Assembly (NCBI RefSeq): GCF_003970915.1
Contig: NZ_RXOF01000001.1
Span: forward strand, 372,001 to 436,000
Direction of reading: 5' to 3'
Source of the DNA: Hymenobacter gummosus
GTDB lineage: Bacteria; Bacteroidota; Bacteroidia; Cytophagales; Hymenobacteraceae
DNA: 64,000 nt
Made by a program: the position numbers and the translations under genes. A model generated the notes under the pieces. It made no database searches and was not told where the DNA came from. It saw only the letters and a program-made list of their open reading frames with translations. Position 1 is the stretch's first letter. Each line of letters starts with the position of its first letter. Of this stretch, positions 1 through 8,185 are shown piece after piece.

Positions 1-1287
1 GAAGATGGACTCGGTGCTCAGCGGCTTCACCGTGGCCGGCTCGAAGCGGTAGCGCGTGCCCGCCACACCGGCGCTGAGGGTGTTGCTCGGGTTCAGCTGG
101 TACGTAAAATCGGCCTTGCCGGTGTAGTTGCGCACCTTGGAGGTCCACTCGAAGGCCTGGCTGCCCTGGGGCACACCGAGGCCGTAGTCGTACTGCGCCG
201 CCACGGCCGAGAACGAGCCGAACAGCTTGGGCGAGAACTGGTGCGTCCAGCGCAAAGAGCCGCCGGTGTTGCCCCAGTCGTTCTTGAACACGTTCGCGAA
301 GTTGAACACGTCCCGGCCGCGGTAGCCGGTCAGGGTCAGCTGGTCGCGGGCGCTGAAACGGTGGCTGAGCTTCAGGTTCAGGTCGTAGAAGTAGGCCTGG
401 TTGTCCTTTTGCTCCGGAATCAGCTTCAGAAACAGGTCGCCGTAGGAGCGGCGGCCCGACACGGCCAGCGAAGTGCGGTCCTTGATGAGCGGGGCTTCCA
501 CGGCCAGGCGCGAGGAAATCAGCCCGATGCCGCCGTTGGCCGACAGCCGCTCGGCCGTGCGCCCGTCGCGCATCTTCACGTCGAGCAACGAGGCCAGCCG
601 GCCACCGTGCCGGGCCGGAATGCCGCCCTTGTACAGGGTCATGTCCTGCACCGCGTCGGGGTTGAAGGCCGAGAAGAAGCCCAGCAGGTGCGACACGTTG
701 TAGAGCGGAATGTCGTCCATGAGCACCAGGTTCTGGTCGACGCCACCGCCGCGCACGTTGAAGCCCGAGGCCCCCTCGCCCACCGTCGTCACGCCGGGCA
801 GCAGCTGAATACTGCGCACCACGTCCACTTCCCCGAGCAGGGCGGGCATGAGCTTGACGGTTTTCATGTCGAGGCGGTTGACGCCCATTTCGGGCTTTTT
901 CACGTTGTCTTCGGCCCGCAGGCCCTGCACCACCACTTCCTGCGTCTGATGCGTCTGGGCCGAGAGTTTCAGGCTGCGGTTCAGGTCGCCGCTGAGTGTC
1001 AGCGTCACCTGCTGGGGCTCGAAGCCCAGAATCTGGTAGGTGACGACGTGGGTACCCGGGGGCAGTTGGAGCTTGTAGAAGCCGTTTTCGTCGGTGCTGG
1101 TGCCCAGGCCCAGGGCTTTGACGAACACGCTGGCCCCCACCAGGGCCTCGCCGGTAGCGGCGTCGCGCAGGGTGCCGCTGAGCGTGGCCGTTCGGGCGGG
1201 CACAGTCTGGCTCCAGCTGGGGCCAGCGGCAAGCAGCAAGCCCGCCGCCAGGCCCCATCGAATGGATGATGTCATGTTTGTTTTCAT
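1..1287 (-). CDS. TonB-dependent receptor, N-terminal part (truncated by window edge)
   Basis: Outer-membrane receptor expected to import a ligand using TonB energy; the ligand is not evident. The frame is open from the ATG at 1287 to base 1 (429 codons), so the barrel and C-terminus lie outside the window. Residues 1-26 are a signal peptide. Residues about 37-115 form a carboxypeptidase-regulatory-like beta-sandwich (SGTLRDAATGEALVGASVFV), typical of Bacteroidota receptors. A plug domain follows from about residue 130 (VRSIQLLPGVTTVGEGASGF, then FNVRGGGVDQNLVLMDDIPL). The next genes on the same strand upstream are a GIN-domain lipoprotein and an ECF sigma factor, a common receptor neighbourhood, but no FecR anti-sigma gene is visible. 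Confidence 0.93.
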   Translation of the reverse strand, partial: MKTNMTSSIRWGLAAGLLLAAGPSWSQTVPARTATLSGTLRDAATGEALVGASVFVKALGLGTSTDENGFYKLQLPPGTHVVTYQILGFEPQQVTLTLSGDLNRSLKLSAQTHQTQEVVVQGLRAEDNVKKPEMGVNRLDMKTVKLMPALLGEVDVVRSIQLLPGVTTVGEGASGFNVRGGGVDQNLVLMDDIPLYNVSHLLGFFSAFNPDAVQDMTLYKGGIPARHGGRLASLLDVKMRDGRTAERLSANGGIGLISSRLAVEAPLIKDRTSLAVSGRRSYGDLFLKLIPEQKDNQAYFYDLNLKLSHRFSARDQLTLTGYRGRDVFNFANVFKNDWGNTGGSLRWTHQFSPKLFGSFSAVAAQYDYGLGVPQGSQAFEWTSKVRNYTGKADFTYQLNPSNTLSAGVAGTRYRFEPATVKPLSTESIF

Positions 1288-1356
1288 AGGCGCCCCCTGG
1301 CGCGGCAGATTCGGCCGGCCGGGAACGGTGGTTTGGAATGAGGAGCAGTTTTTTTA

Positions 1357-1549
1357 GGGTGTGAGGGTAAGCGGGTAGGAGTTTAGGAGTTGGGTTGACG
1401 GAGTCAGCCAGTCCCGTTGGTTCTGCTTGCCCAACAGTGGGCCCGCAGCTGGTTTGGGTTAAGCCGCTCGGCGCTACTGAATATTTCCCCTATCCGTAGG
1501 CGCCTGGTCAACTCCTACACTCCTACCCTCATACCCTCCTACCCTACTA
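1357..1549. repeat. Composite inverted repeat, GGGTAGGAG-type arms
   Basis: The arms at about 1357-1400 and 1508-1549 are imperfect reverse complements built from degenerate GGGTAGGAG-like units. About 108 nt separate them. The element fills most of the gap between two minus-strand genes, and its right end reaches the stop codon of the GIN-domain gene. I see no ORF or clear promoter in the spacer. Confidence 0.75.
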
Positions 1550-2281
1550 ATTCCCCGTCAGCACTTTGCCGGAGCCGCTGATGCGGGTGGTGACGCTGGG
1601 CGTGCCGCGGTAGTACACCGAGCCCGAGCCGCTGATTTCGGCCGAGAGGGTGCGGGCGGCCCGCACGTAGGATTTGCCCGAGCCCGAGATGCTGACGTAG
1701 GTATCCTGGGTGCTCAGGTCGTAGGCGGAGGCTTTGCCCGAGCCCGAGATGTTGATGTTGTTGCTGGTGGCCGCGCCGCGCAGCTTCACCTCGCCCGAGC
1801 CGGAAATGCTGGTCCGCAGCCCGTCGACGCCCTGCAGCTCCATATCCGCCTCGCCCGAACCCGACACGCCCACCCGGAACGAGGAAGCCGACCAGGGCCC
1901 GGCGGTGCGCAGCTTGCCCGAGCCCGACACCTCCACCTCCGACAGCGCCGGCACGGTGATGTACACCTTGATGGGGTCGTGCCCGGTTACACGTACGTGG
2001 CCGTACTCGATTTCCAGCTCGTCGCCGCTGGTTTCGGTTTCCAGCACGTCCAGGATGTTGCGCTGGGCTTCGATGCGCACTTCGCGCTGCGGCCCCTGGG
2101 TCAGGATGACTTCGGCGTCGATTTTCAGCTCCACGCGGCTGAAGTTGCTCACGGTGCGGGTTTCCGTCTGCGTCGGGCCGGTGCCGCGCACCCGCGGGCC
2201 GAAAGCGTCGCCCTCGTGCGAGCAGGCGGTGGTGAGCAGCAGGGCCGGGAAGAGCAGGGTCGGGAGCCAGTTGGTTTTCAT
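1547..2281 (-). CDS. GIN-domain (DUF2807) lipoprotein
   Basis: Putative cell-surface lipoprotein of 244 residues with an auto-transporter-adhesin-head-GIN (DUF2807) domain. Chosen start MKTNWLPTLL: it gives a lipoprotein signal with lipobox LTTAC and Cys20 as lipidation site, whereas the upstream extension has no signal peptide. From about residue 50 the protein is a run of short beta strands separated by the recurring turn SGSGK/SGSGE, seen about eight times every 18-22 residues, as expected for a right-handed beta-helix-like fold. Function is unknown; family members are often found near ECF sigma factors and receptors, as here. It sits between the truncated TonB receptor and the ECF sigma gene on the same strand. 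Confidence 0.88.
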   Translation of the reverse strand: MKTNWLPTLLFPALLLTTACSHEGDAFGPRVRGTGPTQTETRTVSNFSRVELKIDAEVILTQGPQREVRIEAQRNILDVLETETSGDELEIEYGHVRVTGHDPIKVYITVPALSEVEVSGSGKLRTAGPWSASSFRVGVSGSGEADMELQGVDGLRTSISGSGEVKLRGAATSNNINISGSGKASAYDLSTQDTYVSISGSGKSYVRAARTLSAEISGSGSVYYRGTPSVTTRISGSGKVLTGN

Positions 2282-2494
2282 AGTCGTTGTGGGGGTTGAG
2301 TGGTCTGTTTTTCGGGTTTCTGCTGGTATGATCCGCAACCCCGGCCCTACCCCCACGCCACCCGAAAAAATATTTTACAAAACCCACAATCAACTGACCT
2401 ACAGCAGCATTATTTAACAATCATCAAATCAGACTGCCTTCAGTCCCAGCTCCGCCCCGAGCTTTCCGGTGCGGCCGCGAAAACCCTGCTAACC

Positions 2495-3097
2495 TTACTG
2501 CCCCAGCCACCACCACAGCAGCAGCCAGGACTGCAGGCTGGTGAAGAAGCCGCTCAGCTTCTCGCGCATGATGCGTAGGGCCTTGCCCATCTGGTTTTCC
2601 ACCGTCTTGGGCGCCACGTCCAGGGCCTCGGCAATCTGCTGGTAGCTCAGCCCTTCCTGCCGGCTCATCAGAAACACGGCCCGACACTGCGGCGGTAGGG
2701 CCTCCAGGGCCAGGGCCACCAGCTGCTCGGCTTCCTGCGCGTCGAGCTGCTCGGCGGTGGAGTCGCGGGCCGGCTCGGGCACGACGGCCTCGTCCCAGCC
2801 CACCTGCCGCTTGCGGCGCTCGGCGTGGCGCAGGGCCGCGTTCATGGCCGCCCGGTACAAGTAGGCTTTGTAAGTGGTGGTGATGCTGAGCGAGTCGCGG
2901 TTGTTCCAGACGCGCAGAAACACGTCCTGCAGCAGATCCTCCGTCACGGCCCGGTCCTGCACCACCCGGTAAATCACGTTGCCCAGCGGCCGGTAGTAGC
3001 CCTTGAACAAGGCCTGCATAAACGCCTCCCCGTCGCCGGTGCGCTGCAGCTCCGCCAGGCGGATTTCCAGGGCATCAAGGGTATCGACTTCGGGCAT
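2495..3097 (-). CDS. RNA polymerase ECF sigma-70 factor, FecI-like (Bacteroidota family)
   Basis: Alternative sigma factor of 200 residues. Region 2 lies at about residues 28-95 (YRPLGNVIYRVVQDRAVTED, then LLQDVFLRVWNNRD). Region 4 lies at about 140-190 and contains the recognition helix-turn-helix YQQIAEALDVAPKTVENQMG. Length and motifs fit the Bacteroidota sigma-70 family that normally drives TonB-receptor loci. It is the first gene of a minus-strand run with the GIN lipoprotein and TonB receptor. The usual downstream FecR-type anti-sigma gene is absent, so the input signal is unclear. ATG start at 3097. A TAnnTTTG box lies 53-60 nt upstream. Confidence 0.93.
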   Translation of the reverse strand: MPEVDTLDALEIRLAELQRTGDGEAFMQALFKGYYRPLGNVIYRVVQDRAVTEDLLQDVFLRVWNNRDSLSITTTYKAYLYRAAMNAALRHAERRKRQVGWDEAVVPEPARDSTAEQLDAQEAEQLVALALEALPPQCRAVFLMSRQEGLSYQQIAEALDVAPKTVENQMGKALRIMREKLSGFFTSLQSWLLLWWWLGQ

Positions 3098-3149
3098 AGC
3101 AGCAGCAACTAACCGGTGCAGTGCCCGCGCCGCACGGCGCCGGGCGCCG

Positions 3150-3157
3150 CAAAGCTA
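3150..3157 (-). promoter_or_regulatory. Candidate -7 box (TAGCTTTG) of the ECF sigma gene
   Basis: The minus strand reads TAGCTTTG, matching the Bacteroidota TAnnTTTG element, 53 nt upstream of the ATG. I see no good TTG/TTTG -33 element at the usual 19-21 nt spacing. Confidence 0.4.
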
Positions 3158-3222
3158 CGGAACATAGCGTTTCGGCTAGGCTTTATCGAAGTCACAATTG
3201 TATGTGATAGGGGCGGCGGTTG

Positions 3223-4521
3223 TTAGGCGCCCAGCTCCTCTTTCACGTCGTGCAGGCGGCGCAGGCGCGGGGCCAGCACCGCCGTGATGCCCACCACCAG
3301 AATGGTCATCGAGCCGCCGAACACTACCGAGGGCACCGTGCCCATCAGCCGGGCCATGGCTCCCGACTCGAAGGCCCCGATTTCGTTCGAAGAGCCGATG
3401 AAGATGTTGTTGACGGCCGATACGCGCCCCTTCATGTGTTCGGGCGTGAAGGTGTGAATGAGCGTGGAGCGCACAATCACCGACACGGAATCGAACACGC
3501 CGGTGAGAAATAGCAGCAGCAACGACAGCCAGAAGTTGGTGGAAACGCCGAACAGGATGGTAGCCAGCCCGAAGCCCGCCACGGCCCACAGCAGCTTCTG
3601 CCCCACCCGGTGGCGCAGTGGAAAGTAGGTCAGCAATACCGCCATCAGCACCGAGCCCACGGCCGGCGCGGCCTCCAGGTGGCCCAGCCCGGCGGCGCCC
3701 ACTTTCAGGATGTCCTTGGCGTACACCGGCAGCAGGGCCACCGCCCCGCCGAACAGCACCGCAAACATATCCAGCGCCAGCGCCGCCAGCACCAGCTGAT
3801 TGCTGAAGATGAACTGCAGCCCGCTCAGCACGCTTTCCTTCAGGTTCAGCTGCTCGCCCACGCGCTCGGGCAGCGGCCGGCCTTTAATGCTCACAAACTG
3901 CAGTAGGGCTAATAGCAACAGCCCGGTGGCTACCGCATAAGAGCCAGGTATTCGTACAAAGTCGAAACTAACCAAGTAGCCGCCGATAGCCGGCCCCAGC
4001 ACCGCCGAGGCCTGGTAAGTAGTGCTGTTCCAGGTAATAGCGTTGGCCAGCCGTTCCCGGTCGGGCAGCAGCTGGGGCATGAAGGCGAACAGGGCCGGCC
4101 CCAGAAAGCCCCGCGCAATGCCGCTGACGAAGATGACGGCGTACAGCGGCAGCGTATAGAACCGCTCCTTGGCCAGCAGCGGCAGCCCCCAGGGCGAAGC
4201 CAGCCCCCACAGCGCCGCCGCGCACAGCAGCAGCACCGCCACCGCCGCCACGATGATGTTCTTGCGCCGCACCGTATCGGCCACGTGCCCAGCGTAGAGC
4301 GACACCCCAATGCTGGGAATGGCCTCGGCCAGCCCGATAAAGCCCAGCGCCAGTGGGTCGTTGGTCAGGTGCAGAATCTGCCAGCTCACCACCAGGCCCT
4401 GAATGCGCGTGGCCACCACAAAGCACACCCGGGCCGAAATCAGGCGGCGAAACTCCGGCAGGCGTAGCGCGGCGTAAGGGTCGTGACGGGGGGCGGCGGG
4501 AACGGCTTCGGGAGTAGGCAT
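3223..4521 (-). CDS. MFS transporter, MFS_3/EntS-like
   Basis: Inner-membrane major-facilitator permease of 432 residues, the normal length for 12 transmembrane helices. The N-terminal segment RLPEFRRLISARVCFVVATR and the loop after TM2 (YAGHVADTVRRKNIIV) fit the MFS_3 group of exporters that includes the enterobactin exporter EntS; the cytoplasmic loop RHRVGQKLLW begins the second half. Substrate cannot be read from sequence; export of a small metabolite or drug is the likely role. It has its own candidate -7 box 28-35 nt upstream. The nearest gene, an ECF sigma factor, lies downstream on the same strand. Confidence 0.9.
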   Translation of the reverse strand: MPTPEAVPAAPRHDPYAALRLPEFRRLISARVCFVVATRIQGLVVSWQILHLTNDPLALGFIGLAEAIPSIGVSLYAGHVADTVRRKNIIVAAVAVLLLCAAALWGLASPWGLPLLAKERFYTLPLYAVIFVSGIARGFLGPALFAFMPQLLPDRERLANAITWNSTTYQASAVLGPAIGGYLVSFDFVRIPGSYAVATGLLLLALLQFVSIKGRPLPERVGEQLNLKESVLSGLQFIFSNQLVLAALALDMFAVLFGGAVALLPVYAKDILKVGAAGLGHLEAAPAVGSVLMAVLLTYFPLRHRVGQKLLWAVAGFGLATILFGVSTNFWLSLLLLFLTGVFDSVSVIVRSTLIHTFTPEHMKGRVSAVNNIFIGSSNEIGAFESGAMARLMGTVPSVVFGGSMTILVVGITAVLAPRLRRLHDVKEELGA

Positions 4522-4548
4522 AGAAGGCAGCTAACGAAGAAACGGCCG

Positions 4549-4556
4549 CAAAGGTA
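4549..4556 (-). promoter_or_regulatory. Candidate -7 box (TACCTTTG) of the MFS gene
   Basis: The minus strand reads TACCTTTG 28 nt upstream of the MFS ATG. The -33 element is weak. The rest of the 4522-4884 gap (363 bp) holds a short inverted motif TAGTA-N8-TACTA near 4630-4648 and otherwise nothing I recognise. Confidence 0.45.
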
Positions 4557-4884
4557 GCCTTCGGGGGCAGGGCGGGCGGGTTTTCCTGTCGAATGTTGGC
4601 TGCCGGCTCTTGCAGAAGACGGTAGGTTTTAGTACTATTGTTTACTACCACTTGCGCCCTCTGCTCCTGCCGTAGCGGCGCCCTTCCGGTTCGGCTTATC
4701 CGTTCCGCTGCCCGTGGCCGGCGCCATTTCGTGTTTCGGTGCCGCCGCTCTTCTCCGGTGCTGCCCCCTTAGGGCCTGGCTTTTTGCTGACGGGCTGCCC
4801 GCCCTGGGTGCTTGGTCTGATCATCCGTCTTTCCCGGTCAAGCGGCCCCGCGTTTTGCGCCAGCCGCTTCCATTCCCTACGCCT

Positions 4885-5310
4885 ATGAGCGCCGCCGTCA
4901 CCGACTTCGTGGACCTGGCTTTCCGCGACGACCTCGACCTGCTGTTTGGCCGCTGGCTGCGCACGGCCGACGACCAGGAAGTACGCCAGGGCTACGAAGC
5001 CGCTTTGGCCTTAGCCCTCCCGCGGCGGGCCCACTACTGGCTGCTGGATTTGCGCCGGCGCGGCCCCATCAGCCCCGCCGCCCGCCGCTGGCTGCTGGAG
5101 TCGTTTCTGCCCCGCCTAGTCAATGGGATGCCCGAGCCGCTGCACCTGGCCTACCTACTTTCCCCCAATCACCTGGCCGAAGTATCGGCTGAGGAGCTGA
5201 GCATTCCGTCCCTGTTTCACGCCACCTGCCACATCGGCCTCTTCACCGATGAGCACTCGGCCCTGCAGTGGCTCGACCACCACCGCGAAGCTCACGGCGT
5301 GCCGCATTGA
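4885..5310 (+). CDS. Hypothetical protein, possible STAS/SEC14-like fold
   Basis: Soluble protein of 141 residues without signal peptide or membrane helix. An N-terminal acidic helix precedes the strand HYWLLDLRRRGPISPAARRW. A later strand LHLAYLLSPNHLAEV and the C-terminal FTDEHSALQWLDHHRE resemble the small STAS/SEC14-type proteins common in Hymenobacter; this resemblance is from memory and weak. I chose the ATG at 4885 (MSAAVTDFVDLAF) because upstream residues are low-complexity and non-conserved-looking. The downstream gene is co-directional, 94 bp away. Function unknown. Confidence 0.7.
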   Translation: MSAAVTDFVDLAFRDDLDLLFGRWLRTADDQEVRQGYEAALALALPRRAHYWLLDLRRRGPISPAARRWLLESFLPRLVNGMPEPLHLAYLLSPNHLAEVSAEELSIPSLFHATCHIGLFTDEHSALQWLDHHREAHGVPH

Positions 5311-5404
5311 GGCTCCGGGCCGGCCGGGCCGGCATAACGACGCCCCGAGCCGCCGCGTACTAAGCCCCAGCCGCGGCGCCCACTTTCCGCCGCGGGCGCT
5401 GCCT

Positions 5405-5941
5405 ATGTTCCGCCTGCTGCTCACTGCCCTGCTGTGCTGCGTCGCCCTGCTAACGGCCGCGCAGACTACCTACGCCCTCAAAGACGGTGCCTTCCGCGAA
5501 AACGATGTGGTGATGCGCCTGCAAGCCGGTCAAGCTTCGCGCCTGGAAGGCCCGCTCACCTTCAACGACGGCTCGGTGCTCAACCCCAGCGGTATTCTGG
5601 TAAAAAAGGATGGCACCCGTCAATTGTTGCCCAACGGCCAGGCCGTAAACATGCAGGGCCTGGTCGTGAACCTGCGCGACGACATGCAGTCGGCCCAGGC
5701 CATTGAGCAGCGCAACCGCACCGTGGCCGGCGGCCGCGGCGAGGCCACCGTACCCGGCGCCGCAGTGCCCACGGCCGCCTCGCCCGAGCAGCTACAGCGC
5801 CTGCAGCAGCTGGAGCGCCGCGTGGCCCTGCTCCAACAGCTCACCGACCGCCTCGCTGAGCGCACCGCCCAGGCCGTCGGCTCGGCCCCCGGCACCGCCC
5901 CCCTCGACGCCCAGATTCGGGCCCTGGACAGCCCGCGCTAG
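5405..5941 (+). CDS. DUF6799-like secreted protein
   Basis: Exported protein of 178 residues. A signal peptide (MFRLLLTALLCCVALLTAAQ) is followed by a KDG/NDG-repeat segment (YALKDGAFRENDVVMRLQAG, then VKKDGTRQLLPNGQAVNMQG). This fits the DUF6799 pattern of repeated Asp-Gly turns. Residues about 135-165 form a leucine/glutamine-rich coiled coil (LQRLQQLERRVALLQQLTDR). Role unknown; likely periplasmic. A strong intrinsic terminator lies 28 nt past the stop. ATG start; no convincing ribosome-binding site. Confidence 0.78.
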   Translation: MFRLLLTALLCCVALLTAAQTTYALKDGAFRENDVVMRLQAGQASRLEGPLTFNDGSVLNPSGILVKKDGTRQLLPNGQAVNMQGLVVNLRDDMQSAQAIEQRNRTVAGGRGEATVPGAAVPTAASPEQLQRLQQLERRVALLQQLTDRLAERTAQAVGSAPGTAPLDAQIRALDSPR

Positions 5942-5968
5942 GCCGCAGGCTTGATTTTTGCTACGACC

Positions 5969-5995
5969 AAAAGCCCGCTCCGTGCGGGCTTTTTT
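5969..5995 (+). terminator. Intrinsic terminator after the DUF6799-like gene
   Basis: Hairpin AAGCCCGC-TCCGT-GCGGGCTT followed by a T-run, 28 nt after the stop at 5941. Confidence 0.9.
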
Positions 5996-6048
5996 GCGGC
6001 CGCCGAAAAAGGCCTGAAAAAATATTGTCGAGAACGGGGCCGTACCCG

Positions 6049-6079
6049 TTGCATCCGATGTAGCAGAATTATACATTTG
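6049..6079 (+). promoter_or_regulatory. Bacteroidota promoter of the ECF sigma gene
   Basis: TTG at 6049-6051, 20-nt spacer, TACATTTG at 6072-6079. Predicted transcription start is near 6086, giving a 5' leader of about 90 nt before the ATG at 6178. Confidence 0.6.
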
Positions 6080-6177
6080 GTCACTGCGATAATTCACGCG
6101 CTCTTCACTTCCTGATTTTTCACGGCAACCTGCACAATATGGCCTAAAGCTCTACGTTCCCCTAACCGTAGCCCTTT

Positions 6178-6813
6178 ATGGAAACCATGCAGCCGAGCGA
6201 CTCCGCGTTGATTTCGCTCTACATTGCCGGCAAGGAAGAAGCCTTCGCCCTGTTGCTCGCCCGCCACAAGCGCCGGGTCTTCACCACGATCATGCTGATC
6301 GTGAAAGACCCCATCGTGGCCGAAGACCTGCTGCAGGATGCGTTTATCAAGGCGGTTCACACGATGAAAAGTGGTCGGTACAATGAAGAGGGGAAGTTTT
6401 CGTCGTGGATTTGCCGCATCGCCCACAACCTAGCCATCGACTTTTTCCGGCGCCAGAAGCGCAACCCCCAGCTCAACCTCGACGCCACCGGCCACGCGTT
6501 CAACTCGTTGTCGTTGTCGGAGGAGAGCGTAGATATGACTTTGTCGCGGGAGGAAACCTACAACCGCCTGCGGGAGTTAATACAGGAGTTGCCGGCCGCG
6601 CAAAAGGAAGTGCTTATCATGCGTCACTACGGCGACATGAGCTTCCAGGAAATTGCCGACGCGACGGGGGTGAGCATCAATACGGCGCTGGGTCGTATGC
6701 GCTACGCGCTCATCAACCTGCGGAAGAAAATGGCCGCCCAACCAGTTTTCTATGATCAAAACCTTTACCCACGAGACTCTGCTCCGGTATGTGTACAACG
6801 AATTGCCGGCTAA
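6178..6813 (+). CDS. ECF RNA polymerase sigma-70 factor
   Basis: Alternative sigma factor of 211 residues. Region 2 at about residues 25-95 carries RVFTTIMLIVKDPIVAEDLL and the promoter-melting stretch KFSSWICRIAHNLAIDFFRR. Region 4 at about 135-185 contains QEIADATGVSINTALGRMRY. A second ATG three codons in is possible. The last 21 codons overlap a short downstream ORF in another frame (see 6752), so the two are probably translationally coupled. The C-terminal tail after residue 185 has no family counterpart that I recognise. Confidence 0.93.
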   Translation: METMQPSDSALISLYIAGKEEAFALLLARHKRRVFTTIMLIVKDPIVAEDLLQDAFIKAVHTMKSGRYNEEGKFSSWICRIAHNLAIDFFRRQKRNPQLNLDATGHAFNSLSLSEESVDMTLSREETYNRLRELIQELPAAQKEVLIMRHYGDMSFQEIADATGVSINTALGRMRYALINLRKKMAAQPVFYDQNLYPRDSAPVCVQRIAG

Positions 6814-6982
6814 GGAGAACCACGACGTAGAGCAAGCCCTGTTGCACGACGCCGACCTGGCCGCCCGTTGCGCCGACCTGCTGGAAGCCCAGCGCTACCT
6901 CGACGCGCTGCAGCCCGGCCCCTCCGACCGCGCCGTGCAAAACATCCTGCAGTACTCCCGCACCTTTCTGCGCGCGGAGTAA
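6752..6982 (+). CDS. Short ORF overlapping the ECF sigma gene, anti-sigma-like N-domain
   Basis: 76-residue protein starting ATG 62 nt before the sigma stop codon, in a different frame. It has no membrane helix. The N-terminal pattern MIKTFTHETLLRYVYNELPA, then E-x-H, is like the start of zinc-binding anti-sigma or FecR-type N-domains (Leu-x-x-Tyr-x-x-x-Glu-Leu), but the Cys pair of ZAS domains is lacking. Position and overlap suggest it modulates the sigma factor; this is inference. GC and codon use match the neighbours. The composite hairpin at 6981 starts right at its stop codon. Confidence 0.72.
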   Translation: MIKTFTHETLLRYVYNELPAKENHDVEQALLHDADLAARCADLLEAQRYLDALQPGPSDRAVQNILQYSRTFLRAE

Positions 6983-7064
6983 GCGGTGAAATGGTGAGAT
7001 GGTGAAGTGGCGAGCGTAGCTTTGTTGTAGGCTACTCGCCATTTCACCATCTCACCATTTCGCT
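6981..7064. repeat. Composite inverted repeat, AATGGTGA-type arms
   Basis: The arms at 6982-7019 and 7030-7064 are about 90% reverse-complementary and built from GTGAAATGG/GTGAGATGG units. The loop is about 10 nt. The element fills the whole gap between the short ORF and nth, both on the plus strand. Confidence 0.85.
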
Positions 7065-7067
7065 TTT

Positions 7068-7742
7068 ATGCGCCTTGCCGAACGGTTTCGCCGCTTTCTG
7101 GGGTACTTCACCGAGAACTTTCCCGCGCCCGAAACCGAGCTGCACTACGGCAGCCCTTACGAGCTGCTGGTGGCCGTGGTGCTCAGCGCCCAGTGCACCG
7201 ACAAGCGGGTGAACCTGGTCACGCCCAAGCTGTTTGAGCAGTTTCCGACGGCCGAGCACCTGGCCGCGGCTTCGGCGGAGGACATCTTTCCCTTCATCCG
7301 CAGCGTTTCGTACCCCAACAACAAAGCCAAGCACTTGGCCGGCCTCGGCCGCATGCTGGTGGAGCGGTTCGGCGGCGAAGTGCCCGACCGGCTGGAGGAT
7401 CTGCAGCTGCTGCCCGGCGTGGGGCGCAAAACGGCCAACGTTATCGTGTCGGTTATCTACAACCAGCCCGCTATGGCCGTGGACACGCACGTGTTCCGGG
7501 TGGCGCACCGGCTGGGACTGGTGCCCCGCTCAGCTACTACCCCGCTGGCGGTGGAAAAGGCCCTGGTGAAGCACATTCCCGAGGAGCTGATTCCCAAGGC
7601 CCACCACTGGCTGATCCTGCACGGCCGCTACATCTGCGTGGCCCGCAGCCCCAAGTGCCTGCAGTGCCCGCTCACCGACATCTGCAAGTACTACAACAGC
7701 TCCGTGAAGCCTGCTCTGGAGCCGGTAGTAGCGCCGGTGTAG
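7068..7742 (+). CDS. nth: Endonuclease III
   Basis: DNA glycosylase/AP lyase of base-excision repair acting on oxidised pyrimidines; 224 residues, typical length. The helix-hairpin-helix LLPGVGRKTANVIVS carries the catalytic Lys (GRKTAN). The catalytic Asp lies in AVDTHVFRVAHRLG. The 4Fe-4S loop is complete near the C-terminus (C-x6-C-x2-C-x5-C in CVARSPKCLQCPLTDIC). ATG at 7068, just after a composite hairpin. The next plus-strand gene begins 22 bp downstream. Confidence 0.97.
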   Translation: MRLAERFRRFLGYFTENFPAPETELHYGSPYELLVAVVLSAQCTDKRVNLVTPKLFEQFPTAEHLAAASAEDIFPFIRSVSYPNNKAKHLAGLGRMLVERFGGEVPDRLEDLQLLPGVGRKTANVIVSVIYNQPAMAVDTHVFRVAHRLGLVPRSATTPLAVEKALVKHIPEELIPKAHHWLILHGRYICVARSPKCLQCPLTDICKYYNSSVKPALEPVVAPV

Positions 7743-7763
7743 GCGCCTTGATTTCCGTCAGCA

Positions 7764-8183
7764 ATGAAGCGTGTTGCGTGCCTGGTGTTGCTGCCCCTGC
7801 TGTTCAGCTGTCGGAAGGACCATTCCAGCTATGAGCAGCGGGCGGTGACGAGCTATATCCGGCGGACGATGGACAAACGTGGCCTCGACTTCGACGCCGA
7901 CTACATCCCCGTCAGCTGGGATACGCTAGCCGTTTCCCGCCGCGACTCGCTGCTCTGGTACATCGGCCCCGTACCGGCACCGGCTGCGGTGGCCGCGCTG
8001 CCCCGGTACCAGCGCAAACGCCTGGAACAGGCCGTAGCATCGAGGGCTTACCGGGATACCACGCGCATTGGCACTTACGTGGTGCATGTATTCCGCTGGA
8101 AGGGCGAAGACAACCGCCTGAGCACGGATACCCTACGCTACCTGGTTTTCCGCAACGGCCTCATGGTGCGCAGCTTCCGCTGA
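7764..8183 (+). CDS. Hypothetical lipoprotein
   Basis: 139-residue protein with a short lipoprotein signal (MKRVACLVLLPLLFSC, lipobox LFSC). The mature part is basic and rich in Arg/Tyr, with no domain I recognise. It is probably periplasm-facing. It follows nth by 22 bp and converges with the glycosyltransferase gene, whose stop is 3 bp away; no terminator separates them. Confidence 0.75.
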   Translation: MKRVACLVLLPLLFSCRKDHSSYEQRAVTSYIRRTMDKRGLDFDADYIPVSWDTLAVSRRDSLLWYIGPVPAPAAVAALPRYQRKRLEQAVASRAYRDTTRIGTYVVHVFRWKGEDNRLSTDTLRYLVFRNGLMVRSFR

Positions 8184-8185
8184 AC

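Noticed and set aside
1288-1356. Cobalamin or other riboswitch upstream of the first TonB receptor
   Set aside because: Only about 70 nt precede the ATG before the hairpin starts, and no B12-box or other aptamer core is present.
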